From the NCBI GenBank assembly GCA_945952105.1, contig CAMFGZ010000002.1:264775-328774 (forward strand): DNA of 64,000 nt. Reading direction: 5' to 3'. The notes beneath the pieces were generated by a model, which did no database searches, had not been told where the DNA came from, and saw only the letters and a program-made list of their open reading frames with translations. The position numbers and the translations under genes are program-made. The stretch's first letter is position 1. Each line of letters starts with the position of its first letter. Shown piece by piece: positions 37,618-45,392 of this stretch. This DNA comes from an uncultured Rhodospirillaceae bacterium. GTDB lineage: Bacteria > Pseudomonadota > Alphaproteobacteria > Reyranellales > Reyranellaceae.

Positions 37618-37668
37618 GTGTAGGGGTGTTGAGCCGATCATGTCAAGGCTATGGCGCACTGCACAAAA
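37618..37668 (-). promoter_or_regulatory. etfBA-hbd promoter with TTGTGC-N3-GC site
   Basis: On the reverse strand a -35 TTGACA (37641-37646) and a -10-like CTACAC (37618-37623) are 17 bases apart. Seven bases upstream of the -35 lies TTTTGTGCAGTGCGC (37654-37668), matching the motif seen at ccr and the phasin gene. An activator-like position is possible. Further out, 8-bp arms TGAAAGAT/ATCTTTCA (37677-37701) form an AT-rich hairpin of unclear role, perhaps the pduO 3' end. Confidence 0.6.
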
Positions 37669-37715
37669 TCGCAGGGTGAAAGATTTTTCCTCTATCTTTC
37701 AACAGCTTGGCCTGA

Positions 37716-38312
37716 TTAGCGCGAACCGCCCGGTACCCAGAGCACATCTGCTGCGCCATTGTCGTTGAGCCGGCGGGCCAGGACGAACAGGTGATCGGAC
37801 AGGCGATTGATGTATTTGATCGCTTCCGGATTGATCGTTTGCTCGGCCGCAAGATGGGTCATGCAGCGCTCCGCACGGCGCGAAACCGTCCGCGCCAGGT
37901 GCAACCATGAAGCGGCCTCGCTGCCGCCCGGCAGGATGAAAGACTTCAGCGGCTGCAACTCGGCATTCATCGCATCGATCTCGCGTTCGAGGCGCTCGAC
38001 CTGCGAGGGCACCATGCGCAGCGCCTGCTCATCGCGTTTGGCCTTGCCCTCGGGCGTGCAGAGATCGGCGCCGAGGTCGAACAGGTCGTTCTGGATGCGG
38101 CCCAGCATCGCATCGGCCTCGGCGAGGCGGGAGTCGCCAGTTCCTGCGCGCGCGATGGCATTGCGCGCGAGCCCGATCACCGAGTTCGCCTCGTCGGTCG
38201 TGCCATAGGCTTCGACGCGGATATCGTGCTTGGCCACGCGCTCGCCGCGCCCCAGCGACGTCTGCCCGGCATCGCCGCCGCGCGTGTAGATACGGTTGAG
38301 GGTGACGGCCAT
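37716..38312 (-). CDS. pduO: PduO-type cob(I)alamin adenosyltransferase
   Basis: Adds the 5'-deoxyadenosyl group from ATP to cob(I)alamin, making coenzyme B12. 198 residues. The N-terminal ATP loop YTRGGDAGQTSLGRG (9-23) and the C-terminal motif RRAERCMTHL with LSDHLFVLARRLN are family signatures. It supplies cofactor for the class II ribonucleotide reductase here, and for ethylmalonyl- and methylmalonyl-CoA mutases elsewhere. It follows the twin-transmembrane gene by three bases. Confidence 0.93.
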   Translation of the reverse strand: MAVTLNRIYTRGGDAGQTSLGRGERVAKHDIRVEAYGTTDEANSVIGLARNAIARAGTGDSRLAEADAMLGRIQNDLFDLGADLCTPEGKAKRDEQALRMVPSQVERLEREIDAMNAELQPLKSFILPGGSEAASWLHLARTVSRRAERCMTHLAAEQTINPEAIKYINRLSDHLFVLARRLNDNGAADVLWVPGGSR

Positions 38313-38315
38313 CTT

Positions 38316-38528
38316 CTAGCTCCTGCTCGCGAAGTACCAGAGCAGGATCAGCACGACCGTGAGAAGCTGCAGCCTCACCCGCCACCACATGAACTTGTTG
38401 CTGCGGCGACTGCCTTCGATGTTGCCGTCCTGGTTCTGGCTCATGTTGATCAGGCCGGCGAACAGCGTGCCCAGCGTGGCGAACGCCGACAGCAGCACGA
38501 GGACGAAAAGGACGTTGGCGAGAGTCAT
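38316..38528 (-). CDS. Twin-transmembrane protein (HIG1-like)
   Basis: 70 residues with two membrane helices, LFVLVLLSAFATLGTLFAGL (about 7-26) and LQLLTVVLILLWYFA (about 53-67), joined by a polar loop with SNKFMWWRVR, the typical twin-transmembrane/HIG1 pattern. Relatives in mitochondria associate with respiratory complexes; bacterial function is not known. It lies between the amine oxidase stop (6-base gap) and pduO (3-base gap), an order often seen with pduO. Confidence 0.82.
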   Translation of the reverse strand: MTLANVLFVLVLLSAFATLGTLFAGLINMSQNQDGNIEGSRRSNKFMWWRVRLQLLTVVLILLWYFASRS

Positions 38529-38534
38529 GGGCTT

Positions 38535-39962
38535 TTATCCCGCATTGTGCCGGCCCGCGCCAGTACGGGCGCCGGACCAGGGCCGCGCATCGCGCGAGGC
38601 CGTCGTGCCGGTGGCGAGACGGAAGATCGTCTCGGCCGTTTGCTCGGCCGACCAGAGCGCCGCATGCACGGTGCCGTACTCGACCGGCTCGGTCGCCTCG
38701 CCGGCGAAGAACACGCGGTTGCCGAGCGGCCGCGCATGCGCGGTGCAATCGTCAGGATCGCTGCCGACGCCGGGATAGGAATAGCCGCCACGAGACCAGG
38801 GATCGCTCAGCCAGCGCGGGAAGACCATCGCCTCGGGCTCGGGAATGTCGTCGCCGAACATGGCGCGCAGCGATCTCATGGCGACGGCGGTCACTTCCGC
38901 ATCGCTCGCCTCGCGGTCGAGATGGATGGCGGTGTGGCCGTTGCAGAAGCTCAACAGGATCGGCAGGCCGGTCTCCTGCTGGTGGCTGACGAAGGTGTTG
39001 AAACCGCCGCGCCGCTCGGGCGAATCCGGCAGGCGCCCGAACCATTTCGGCTGCTCGGGCCAGAAGCGCCGCGGGAAGCGCAGGTAGATCTTGCCCAGGA
39101 TACCGGCGCCGTAGCCGATGCGGCCGATGGCGATGCGCTGGGATTCCGGCGGTGCCGGATCGAGTGCGGGCATACCGGCGCGCAACAGCCCGACCGGCAC
39201 CGCAATCACCGCGCGATCGGCCTCGATGCGCTCGCCGTCCTGCAGGATCGCCGTCACGCCGTCGCCTTTCCAGACCACCCGCTCCACCGCGGCGCCCTGG
39301 CGGATGTGAAGCCCGTGCGCCACGTCGTCGATGAGATGCCTGTAGCCGCCCTTGGGCTGGGCATTGCGGTCGAGCCCTTCGGTGGGGAACCACTCCTCCG
39401 CCGCCACCGCGTCCCATGGCGCACTCTGCACACCCTCGCTCATCTCGACGAAGGTCGCGACGACCAGCCGGTCGATTTCCGGCAGCCACGGCGCGGTCAG
39501 CAGCGGTTCCACGGCCTCACGCACCGAGATCGAGCGCGGCCCGCGGACGCGCGTCAGTGCCTTGCTCTTCCACGTCGCCCATTCGATGGCGGCCTTGAAG
39601 GCCATCCGGCCCATGACCGCGCGGCGACGCTGGCCTTCGCGAGTCGGCGAGGTCGCGCGCTTGTCGATCAGCAGCCGGTCGCCCTGCGACTCGACCAGTT
39701 CGATGCCGAGCTTCTCGCACCATAGCGTGAGCGGATTGCCGTCGACGCCATGCACCCAGGAGCCGCCGAGATCGACCGGGGCGCCGACGCGATCGTCGGT
39801 CCAGGTCCGGCCGCCGATGCGTCCTCGCGCTTCGAGCACGCTGACGACGAAACCCGAATCGTGCAGGAGCCGCGCCGCGACGAGACCCGCCATGCCAGCC
39901 CCGACGACGACGACCCGCTCGCCGCTGCCCCGCCCCATCGACCACGAGCCGGTCGCGCTCAT
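38535..39962 (-). CDS. Flavin monoamine oxidase-family protein
   Basis: FAD-dependent amine oxidase of 475 residues. The dinucleotide motif VVVVGAGMAGLVAARLL is near residues 17-33, followed by LEARGRIGGRTW, and the C-terminal FAD end VFFAGEATEPVEYGTVHAAL. The substrate amine is unknown; similar proteins include polyamine and tryptophan oxidases. ATG 39960-39962 overlaps the HAD gene stop as ATGA; an open frame extending to 40247 lies inside that gene. No signal peptide. Confidence 0.87.
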   Translation of the reverse strand: MSATGSWSMGRGSGERVVVVGAGMAGLVAARLLHDSGFVVSVLEARGRIGGRTWTDDRVGAPVDLGGSWVHGVDGNPLTLWCEKLGIELVESQGDRLLIDKRATSPTREGQRRRAVMGRMAFKAAIEWATWKSKALTRVRGPRSISVREAVEPLLTAPWLPEIDRLVVATFVEMSEGVQSAPWDAVAAEEWFPTEGLDRNAQPKGGYRHLIDDVAHGLHIRQGAAVERVVWKGDGVTAILQDGERIEADRAVIAVPVGLLRAGMPALDPAPPESQRIAIGRIGYGAGILGKIYLRFPRRFWPEQPKWFGRLPDSPERRGGFNTFVSHQQETGLPILLSFCNGHTAIHLDREASDAEVTAVAMRSLRAMFGDDIPEPEAMVFPRWLSDPWSRGGYSYPGVGSDPDDCTAHARPLGNRVFFAGEATEPVEYGTVHAALWSAEQTAETIFRLATGTTASRDARPWSGARTGAGRHNAG

Positions 39963-40615
39963 ACCCGCGGAGTCCAGGCCAGCATCGGCAGCGCCGACAT
40001 GGCGTCGAACGTCCGCCCTCCTGCCGCGCGCAAGCCCTCGGCATCGGCATAGGGCGCGCCGACATAGGCCAACGCGCGCATGCCGGCGGAACGCGCGGCC
40101 TGGATGCCGGGCAGCGAATCCTCGACCACCGTGCAGCCGAAGGGTTGCTGGTCCATCTGGATGGCGGCGTGCAGGAAGAGATCGGGGAACGGCTTTCCGC
40201 GCGGCACCTGGCTCGAACTGAAGATGCGGCCCTCGAAGCGCGACCACAGGCCGGTGATGCCCAGGGTCACGCGCATCTTGTCGAGCCCGCCGGAGCTGGC
40301 GACACAGGTCGCGATGCCGGCGGACTCGATCGCATCGATCGCCTCGACGACGCCGGGCACCGCCTGCAGCGGCGCGTCACGGAAAACCCGCAGGGTGTCG
40401 GCTTGCAAGCGGTCGACGAAATCGGCCGGCAGCGCCCGACCGAGTTCTCCCTCGACGATCTCCACGCAGGATTTCATCGAGCGTCCCATCAGGCGGCGCA
40501 TCGTCTCCTCGACGGTCCAGTCGAGGCCCTCGCGCCGGAGCGCACGGGCGAAGCAGGTGTTGGCGAGGGGCTCGCTGTCGACCAGCACCCCGTCGCAATC
40601 GAATATGACCAGCAC
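39959..40615 (-). CDS. HAD-family phosphatase (beta-phosphoglucomutase-like)
   Basis: 218 residues of subclass I HAD hydrolase. Motif I is FDCDGVLVDS with Asp6 and Asp8, motif II is ASSGG, motif III lysine is in RGKPFPD, and motif IV is VVEDSLPGIQAA. GTG 40613-40615 is the start because it opens directly on motif I (VLVIFDCDG). Typical substrates are sugar phosphates or phosphoglycolate. Coupled to the amine oxidase by a four-base overlap and 13 bases after the dioxygenase gene. Confidence 0.87.
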   Translation of the reverse strand: MLVIFDCDGVLVDSEPLANTCFARALRREGLDWTVEETMRRLMGRSMKSCVEIVEGELGRALPADFVDRLQADTLRVFRDAPLQAVPGVVEAIDAIESAGIATCVASSGGLDKMRVTLGITGLWSRFEGRIFSSSQVPRGKPFPDLFLHAAIQMDQQPFGCTVVEDSLPGIQAARSAGMRALAYVGAPYADAEGLRAAGGRTFDAMSALPMLAWTPRV

Positions 40616-40628
40616 GCCCCGAGGATTA

Positions 40629-41513
40629 TCAGTAAGGCTTGTCGCCTGCCACCGTGACGCGGTTGCCGCTGCGGGTATGCGGCCAGTAGTCCCACATCGC
40701 GCGATGCTGGGCGCAGCGATTGTCCCAGAAGGCGATGGAGTTTTCCTGCCAGCGGAAGCGGCACTGGAAGAGCGGGTTCTCCATGTGCTCGTAGAGATAG
40801 CGCAGGATCGCGTCGCTCTCGTCGCGCGGCAAGCCGACCAGCGAGCGGGTGAAGCCGCGATTGACGTACAGCGCCTTCTTGCCGGTCACGGGATGGGTAC
40901 GCACGACCGGGTGGACAGCCCGGGGATACTCGGGCTTGTCGACGACGTTGTAGTTCTTGTAGAGGCCGCGATAGACCGATTCGCCGTCATGAACCGCCGT
41001 CAGCCCGTCGAGATAGGTCTTCATGCGGTCCGACAGCGCCTCGTAGGCGGCATACATGCTGGCGAACAGCGTGTCGCCACCCTTGGGCGGGCACTTCTTG
41101 ATGTAGAGGATGCTGCCCATCGGCGGTTCGAGGTCGCAGCTCACGTCGGTATGCCAGCCCTCGCCATTGGCGCGCGGCGAATCCTTGTCGGCGTGGATGA
41201 TCATGAGCTCGGGCTTCCCCGGCTCACTGGGCGCGGCCGGATGCGTATGCAGGTCGCCGAACAGGCGGCCGAACGCAAGATGCTGATCCTGGCTGATGTG
41301 CTGGTCGCGGAAGAAGATGACCAGGTTCTCGGCCAGCGCGCGATGGATCTCGTCCTGCTGCCTGTTGGAGAGCGGCTTGCTGAGGTCGACCCCGCCGATC
41401 TCCGCGCCCAGGATCGGCGTCAGCTTGTCGATGGTGATCGTCTCGTACGGGGCGCTCTCGTCCGGATTGTGACGATAGCGCGGGCCGGCGTTGGCGCTCA
41501 GGGATCCTGCCAT
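40629..41513 (-). CDS. TauD/TfdA-family Fe(II)/2-oxoglutarate dioxygenase
   Basis: 294 residues. The iron ligands are His121 and Asp123 in GWHTDVS and His270 in CAQHRAMWD, with Arg281 binding 2-oxoglutarate. ITIDKLTPILGAEIGGVDLS at the start and RQQDEIHRALAE resemble taurine dioxygenase. Such enzymes release sulfite from sulfonates or oxidise alkyl sulfates, so a sulfur-scavenging role is plausible beside the sulfatase. The substrate remains unknown. It follows the TctC gene by nine bases. Confidence 0.9.
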   Translation of the reverse strand: MAGSLSANAGPRYRHNPDESAPYETITIDKLTPILGAEIGGVDLSKPLSNRQQDEIHRALAENLVIFFRDQHISQDQHLAFGRLFGDLHTHPAAPSEPGKPELMIIHADKDSPRANGEGWHTDVSCDLEPPMGSILYIKKCPPKGGDTLFASMYAAYEALSDRMKTYLDGLTAVHDGESVYRGLYKNYNVVDKPEYPRAVHPVVRTHPVTGKKALYVNRGFTRSLVGLPRDESDAILRYLYEHMENPLFQCRFRWQENSIAFWDNRCAQHRAMWDYWPHTRSGNRVTVAGDKPY

Positions 41514-41522
41514 GGGTCTCTC

Positions 41523-42491
41523 CTACTCAACCTTGATGTTGGCGCGACGAATGATCTGCCCCCACCGCTCCTTCTCGGAGCGGGTGAAAGCGGCGAATGC
41601 TTCGGGGCTCATGAGCTTCGGTGTACCGCCCAGCGCCGCCAGGCGCTCGACGACTTCCGGCATGGCGGATACGGTATGGAGGTCGGCATTGATGCGGTCG
41701 ACGATCTCCGCCGGGGTCCCGCGGGGCGCATAGAAGCCTGTCCAGGTCGTCAGCAGGACGTCGGGAAGGCCCGCTTCCGCCGCCGTCGGCATGGAGGGCA
41801 CGGCTGCATAGCGTTCACTGTCGGTGACGAACAACCCCTTGAGCGCGCCGCGGTCCATGGCGATCTTGGCATTGACGGTGTCGATCATCATGAAGGTGAG
41901 CAGGCCGCTCTGCACGTCCGGGATCGCCTGCGGATTGCTCTTGTAGCCGACATAGACCGCGTCGACGCCCGCCGACATCTTGTAGAGTTCCGACGCCACG
42001 CGCGCCGGCAGCGCGCCCGCACCGTAGTTGTATTTGCCGGGCTCGGCTTTCAGCTTGGCCGTCAGCTCGGCCGCCGTGTTGATGGGACTGTTCCTGTCCA
42101 CCAGCAGCACGAAGGGCGAAGTCCCCATGCGCGAGATCGGCGCGAAGTCGGCAATCGGATCGTAGGAAAGCTTGTCATAGATCGCCGGATTGACGACCTG
42201 TGTCATCGCCGACGTGGCGAACAGGGTCAGGCCATCCGGCTTGGCGCGCGCGACCGACTCGGCCGCCGGAATGCCGTTGCCGCCGCCCTTGTTGTCGATC
42301 ACCACGGGTTGGCCCCACAGCGCCGAAAGACGCTCGGCATAGACGCGGGCGCTGATGTCGGTGGCTGCACCGGCCGGGAACGGCACGACCATGGTGACGC
42401 GGCCGGCCGGAAACTTCTGCGCACGCACGATCGCCGGCACCGCGAAAGCCGCAAGGCCCAATCCCATCCCGAACCGCCGTCTGCCGAACAT
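41523..42491 (-). CDS. Bug/TctC-family substrate-binding protein
   Basis: 322 residues. Twin-arginine-like signal MFGRRRFGMGLGLAAFAVPAIVRAQ, then VTMVVPFPAGAATDISAR, PDGLTLFATSAM, a ligand region VYVGYKSNPQAIPDVQSG and a C-terminal PKLMSPEAFAAFTRSEKERW. First gene of a leftward run with the dioxygenase, HAD and amine oxidase genes, and divergent from an IclR regulator, suggesting uptake for that catabolic set. No TctA/TctB genes are adjacent. Confidence 0.91.
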   Translation of the reverse strand: MFGRRRFGMGLGLAAFAVPAIVRAQKFPAGRVTMVVPFPAGAATDISARVYAERLSALWGQPVVIDNKGGGNGIPAAESVARAKPDGLTLFATSAMTQVVNPAIYDKLSYDPIADFAPISRMGTSPFVLLVDRNSPINTAAELTAKLKAEPGKYNYGAGALPARVASELYKMSAGVDAVYVGYKSNPQAIPDVQSGLLTFMMIDTVNAKIAMDRGALKGLFVTDSERYAAVPSMPTAAEAGLPDVLLTTWTGFYAPRGTPAEIVDRINADLHTVSAMPEVVERLAALGGTPKLMSPEAFAAFTRSEKERWGQIIRRANIKVE

Positions 42492-42566
42492 GTTTCCTCG
42501 ATCGCTTTCTGGTTGGGCGGACGTTAGCCCTTTTCCCCACCGGCCGCCGACGCTAAGTCGACAGAG

Positions 42567-42579
42567 TCCGTATTACGGA
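42567..42579. promoter_or_regulatory. Palindrome in the TctC-IclR divergent gap (probable IclR operator)
   Basis: TCCGTA-T-TACGGA is a perfect 6-bp inverted repeat within 102 bases between the divergent TctC and iclR-like genes. It ends 14 bases before the regulator ATG. IclR-family sites are short palindromes of similar size in such positions. Binding by the adjacent regulator is inferred. Confidence 0.6.
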
Positions 42580-42593
42580 ATAGCATTCGCGCC

Positions 42594-43319
42594 ATGGCAA
42601 TCGAGCCCGTCCGCCGCAGTTTCGCGGTCCTCGAGGCGCTGAGCCGGCGCCCGCAGGGCACGATCGCCGTGCTGGCGGAAGAGACCGGCCTGCCTCGCCC
42701 GACCGTCGCCCGCCTGCTCAACGGCCTCGTGGAACTCGGATATGTCACACAGGTTTCCCGTCTCATGGGGTATCGCCTGACAGACCGCGTGCTCGGTCTC
42801 GCCCAAGGCATCCGATTCATCGATCACTTCGTCGACGTCGCCGCGCCGCACATGCACCGCTTCACGCAGAAGCACGGCTGGCCACTGTACCTCGGCTCGA
42901 TCAGCCACCGCGCCATCACCATCCGCTACTCGACCGCCGCCGCGAGCCCTCTGTCGTTCGAGCGCACGGCCCTGCAACGCCGCAGCCCAATCCTGTCCGG
43001 TGCGCTCGGCCGCGCCTGGCTCGCCTTCTCAACCGACGAGGAGCGCCGCGCGATCCTGCGCGATCTCGGCGTGCGGTACGACGCCAGGCTTGCCGCGGCC
43101 TTCGCCCGCATCCGGCGCGACGGGTACGCCTTCTCGGTCCTGGAGCGGTCGCGGCGCCTGCAGGGCATCGCCGTCGCCATCTGCAAGAACGATCGCGTGA
43201 TGGGCTGCATCTCGATGCGATTCGTTCGCTCCGCGATGAACGAAGTCGAGGCCGGTGCACGCTTCGGTGCGCCGCTCAATGCGCTCGCACGCGCCATCGC
43301 CACGGACGCCGCAAGCTAG
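42594..43319 (+). CDS. IclR-family transcriptional regulator
   Basis: 241 residues. The N-terminal winged helix has RRSFAVLEALSRR ... TVARLLNGLVELGYV; the C-terminal effector domain begins DHFVDVAAPHMHRFTQKHGW and contains SGALGRAWLAFST and GYAFSVLERSRRLQGIAVAI. Regulators of this type control aromatic or small-acid catabolism and bind pathway intermediates. It reads divergently from the TctC-TauD run and 29 bases upstream of the sulfatase, either of which may be its target. Confidence 0.9.
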   Translation: MAIEPVRRSFAVLEALSRRPQGTIAVLAEETGLPRPTVARLLNGLVELGYVTQVSRLMGYRLTDRVLGLAQGIRFIDHFVDVAAPHMHRFTQKHGWPLYLGSISHRAITIRYSTAAASPLSFERTALQRRSPILSGALGRAWLAFSTDEERRAILRDLGVRYDARLAAAFARIRRDGYAFSVLERSRRLQGIAVAICKNDRVMGCISMRFVRSAMNEVEAGARFGAPLNALARAIATDAAS

Positions 43320-43348
43320 TAGCTTGAGGCCAAACAATGAGAGGAAAC

Positions 43349-44878
43349 ATGACGAGCTTCGACGCGATTGCCACGCAAACCGTCCGCACGGCGGCCCATC
43401 TCGAACCGGCCTTCGTGCACAAGGCCGACGTCGAAGCGACGGCGCGCAAGCTTGCGGCACGCAGGAAGAAGCCCAACATCCTGATCTACCTGATGGACGA
43501 TGTCGGCTGGGGTGACTTCGGCTGCTATGGCGGCGGCGTGGCGGTCGGCGCGCCGACCCCCAACTTCGACAAGATCGCGCGTGGCGGGCTGCAGCTAACC
43601 TCCTGCTATTCGGAACCGTCCTGCTCGCCCTCGCGCGCCACGCTGCACACCGGCCGCGTGCCCAACCGCCATGGACTGCATCGCCCGCCGATGTACGGCG
43701 AGCCCGGCGGCCTCCAGGGCGAGATCACGCTGCCGATGCTGCTCAGCCAGGCCGGCTACACGACACAGGCCGTCGGCAAATGGCATCTCGGCGAGAATGT
43801 CGAAAGCCAGCCGCAGCACGTCGGCTACGACGATTTCTACGGCTTCCTCTCCGTGTCCGACATGTACACGGAATGGCGCGACCCGCATTTCTTCCCCGAG
43901 ATCGTCTATTCGGACGCGCGGACCGAGTGGATCAAGAACATGCCGTTCAACCGCTGCTTCGTGCACGCGACAAAGGGCAAGGAGCTGACCAACGTCGAGG
44001 AGGTGACGATCCCCGTCCTCTCCGAACTCGACGAGAAGTGGTGCCAATACTCCGAGGAGTTCATCGCCAGACAGGCGAAGTCCGACAAGCCCTGGCTGCT
44101 CTATCACTGCACGCGCGGCGCCCACTTCGACAACTATCCGCACGAGAAATATCTCGGTAAGTCGCCGGCGAAGCACCCCTACAAGGACACGCTGCTCGAA
44201 CTGGACGAGATCATGGGCCGGCTGGTCGAGGCGCTGCGAAAGTCCGGCCAGCTCGAGGACACGCTGATCTTCATCTCGTCCGACAACGGCCCGCACATGG
44301 AGACCTGGCCGGACGCCGCCTTCACGCCGTTCCGCTGCGCCAAGGGCTCGACCTGGGAGGGCGGCGTGCGCGTTCCCGGTCTCATGTACTGGCCGGGCAC
44401 GATCGAGGCCGGCCGCCAGAGTGACGGTCTGTTCGACTTCAACGACATCGTGCCGACCGCGCTCGGCCTCGCCGGCGCCTCGGACCTGATGCCGTCCGAT
44501 CGCTACATCGACGGTGTCGACCAGAGCTCGTTCCTGCTGGCGCCTGACGGCCTGTCCAACCGCAAGTACCACTACTACTGGCTGAGCCAGACCTTCTCAG
44601 GCATGCGCTGCGGCGAATACAAGATGGTGCTGTCGGCCACGAGCGACAACGCGACCGACGCGTTCGGCACCGGCGGCTTCACTGGCGTGCTGGAGCGCTA
44701 CACCTATCCGAAGCTGTTCAATCTCTATCTCGACCCGAAGGAACAGCACAATTACCTGACGCGCAAGCTCGCCTACATCGAGGCCTTCCAGCTCGGCATG
44801 CGCAACCACCTGGGCACCTTCAAGAAGTACCCGGCCAAGAAGATCATGGGCATCAAGGTCGCCGACAAGCGCGACTGA
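43349..44878 (+). CDS. Type I sulfatase (arylsulfatase family), no signal peptide
   Basis: 509 residues. The formylglycine motif CSPSR (Cys92-Arg96 within SEPSCSPSRATLHTGR) is the cysteine type matured by a sulfatase-modifying enzyme. Metal ligands appear in YLMDDVGWGDFGCYG and SSDNGPHMETW; GKWHLGE carries the Lys/His pair. ATG 43349 has AGAGGA before it, while ATG 43337 does not. No signal peptide is present, and residues 1-40 (EATARKLAARRKKPN) are a hydrophilic extension, so it should act in the cytoplasm, unlike most arylsulfatases. It could release sulfate from imported sulfate esters. No maturase gene is in the window. Confidence 0.88.
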   Translation: MTSFDAIATQTVRTAAHLEPAFVHKADVEATARKLAARRKKPNILIYLMDDVGWGDFGCYGGGVAVGAPTPNFDKIARGGLQLTSCYSEPSCSPSRATLHTGRVPNRHGLHRPPMYGEPGGLQGEITLPMLLSQAGYTTQAVGKWHLGENVESQPQHVGYDDFYGFLSVSDMYTEWRDPHFFPEIVYSDARTEWIKNMPFNRCFVHATKGKELTNVEEVTIPVLSELDEKWCQYSEEFIARQAKSDKPWLLYHCTRGAHFDNYPHEKYLGKSPAKHPYKDTLLELDEIMGRLVEALRKSGQLEDTLIFISSDNGPHMETWPDAAFTPFRCAKGSTWEGGVRVPGLMYWPGTIEAGRQSDGLFDFNDIVPTALGLAGASDLMPSDRYIDGVDQSSFLLAPDGLSNRKYHYYWLSQTFSGMRCGEYKMVLSATSDNATDAFGTGGFTGVLERYTYPKLFNLYLDPKEQHNYLTRKLAYIEAFQLGMRNHLGTFKKYPAKKIMGIKVADKRD

Positions 44879-44901
44879 CGCGTCCCGACGGACCAATCTC
44901 A

Positions 44902-44926
44902 TCCCTTTGCGGGCTCCGCAAAGGGA
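44902..44926. terminator. Hairpin between convergent genes
   Basis: Arms TCCCTTTGCGG (44902-44912) and CCGCAAAGGGA (44916-44926) make a perfect 11-bp stem with loop GCT, between the sulfatase stop and the convergent small exported protein. No T-run follows on either strand, so factor-independent termination is not certain. Confidence 0.55.
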
Positions 44927-44937
44927 AGGAAGATGGA

Positions 44938-45378
44938 TCAGAGGTTGGCGGCGTCGATCACGCGGCAGAGCGCGCTGCGGACGTAGTTGGAATCCGCGGT
45001 CTGGCCCGGCTGGATCATGAAGACGGCGTCGACGCGGGTTCCGCTGCCCGACTTGCGGGCGGTGACACGAAGCGTCTGCGGACGGCCGGAGCCGCTCGTC
45101 TCCTGAACGGTGGTGAGCGCGCCGGCTTCGGCATCCACACCGATGTTGCTGAAGCCTTCCGCCAGCATGGCGGCCCGCAGGTTCTTCAATGCCGTCGGCT
45201 GCGGCAGGTTGGGAAAGTCGCGCCAGGTCCGGAAGTTCATCGCCGTGACACGCGCCGTGCCCTCGACGACGAAGTTCTGCTGGCAAACGCTCTGTGCCGT
45301 CATGCCTTGTGCCCATGCGGGCGATGCACCGAGCACGGCGACCATTGCAATGGCGCCCGCGGCAACGAACGACTTCAT
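44938..45378 (-). CDS. Small exported protein of unknown function
   Basis: 146 residues. A signal peptide (AAGAIAMVAVLGASPAWA) precedes a domain QGMTAQSVCQQNFVVEGTARVTAMNFRT in part, with one cysteine near each end (SVCQQ; ALCRV), which may form a disulfide. ATG 45376-45378 has GGGAGA before it; a longer frame to 46395 is a shadow of mcd. I do not recognise a function. It follows mcd by 14 bases and so may be co-transcribed with it. Confidence 0.75.
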   Translation of the reverse strand: MKSFVAAGAIAMVAVLGASPAWAQGMTAQSVCQQNFVVEGTARVTAMNFRTWRDFPNLPQPTALKNLRAAMLAEGFSNIGVDAEAGALTTVQETSGSGRPQTLRVTARKSGSGTRVDAVFMIQPGQTADSNYVRSALCRVIDAANL

Positions 45379-45392
45379 GATTTCTCCCGAAG

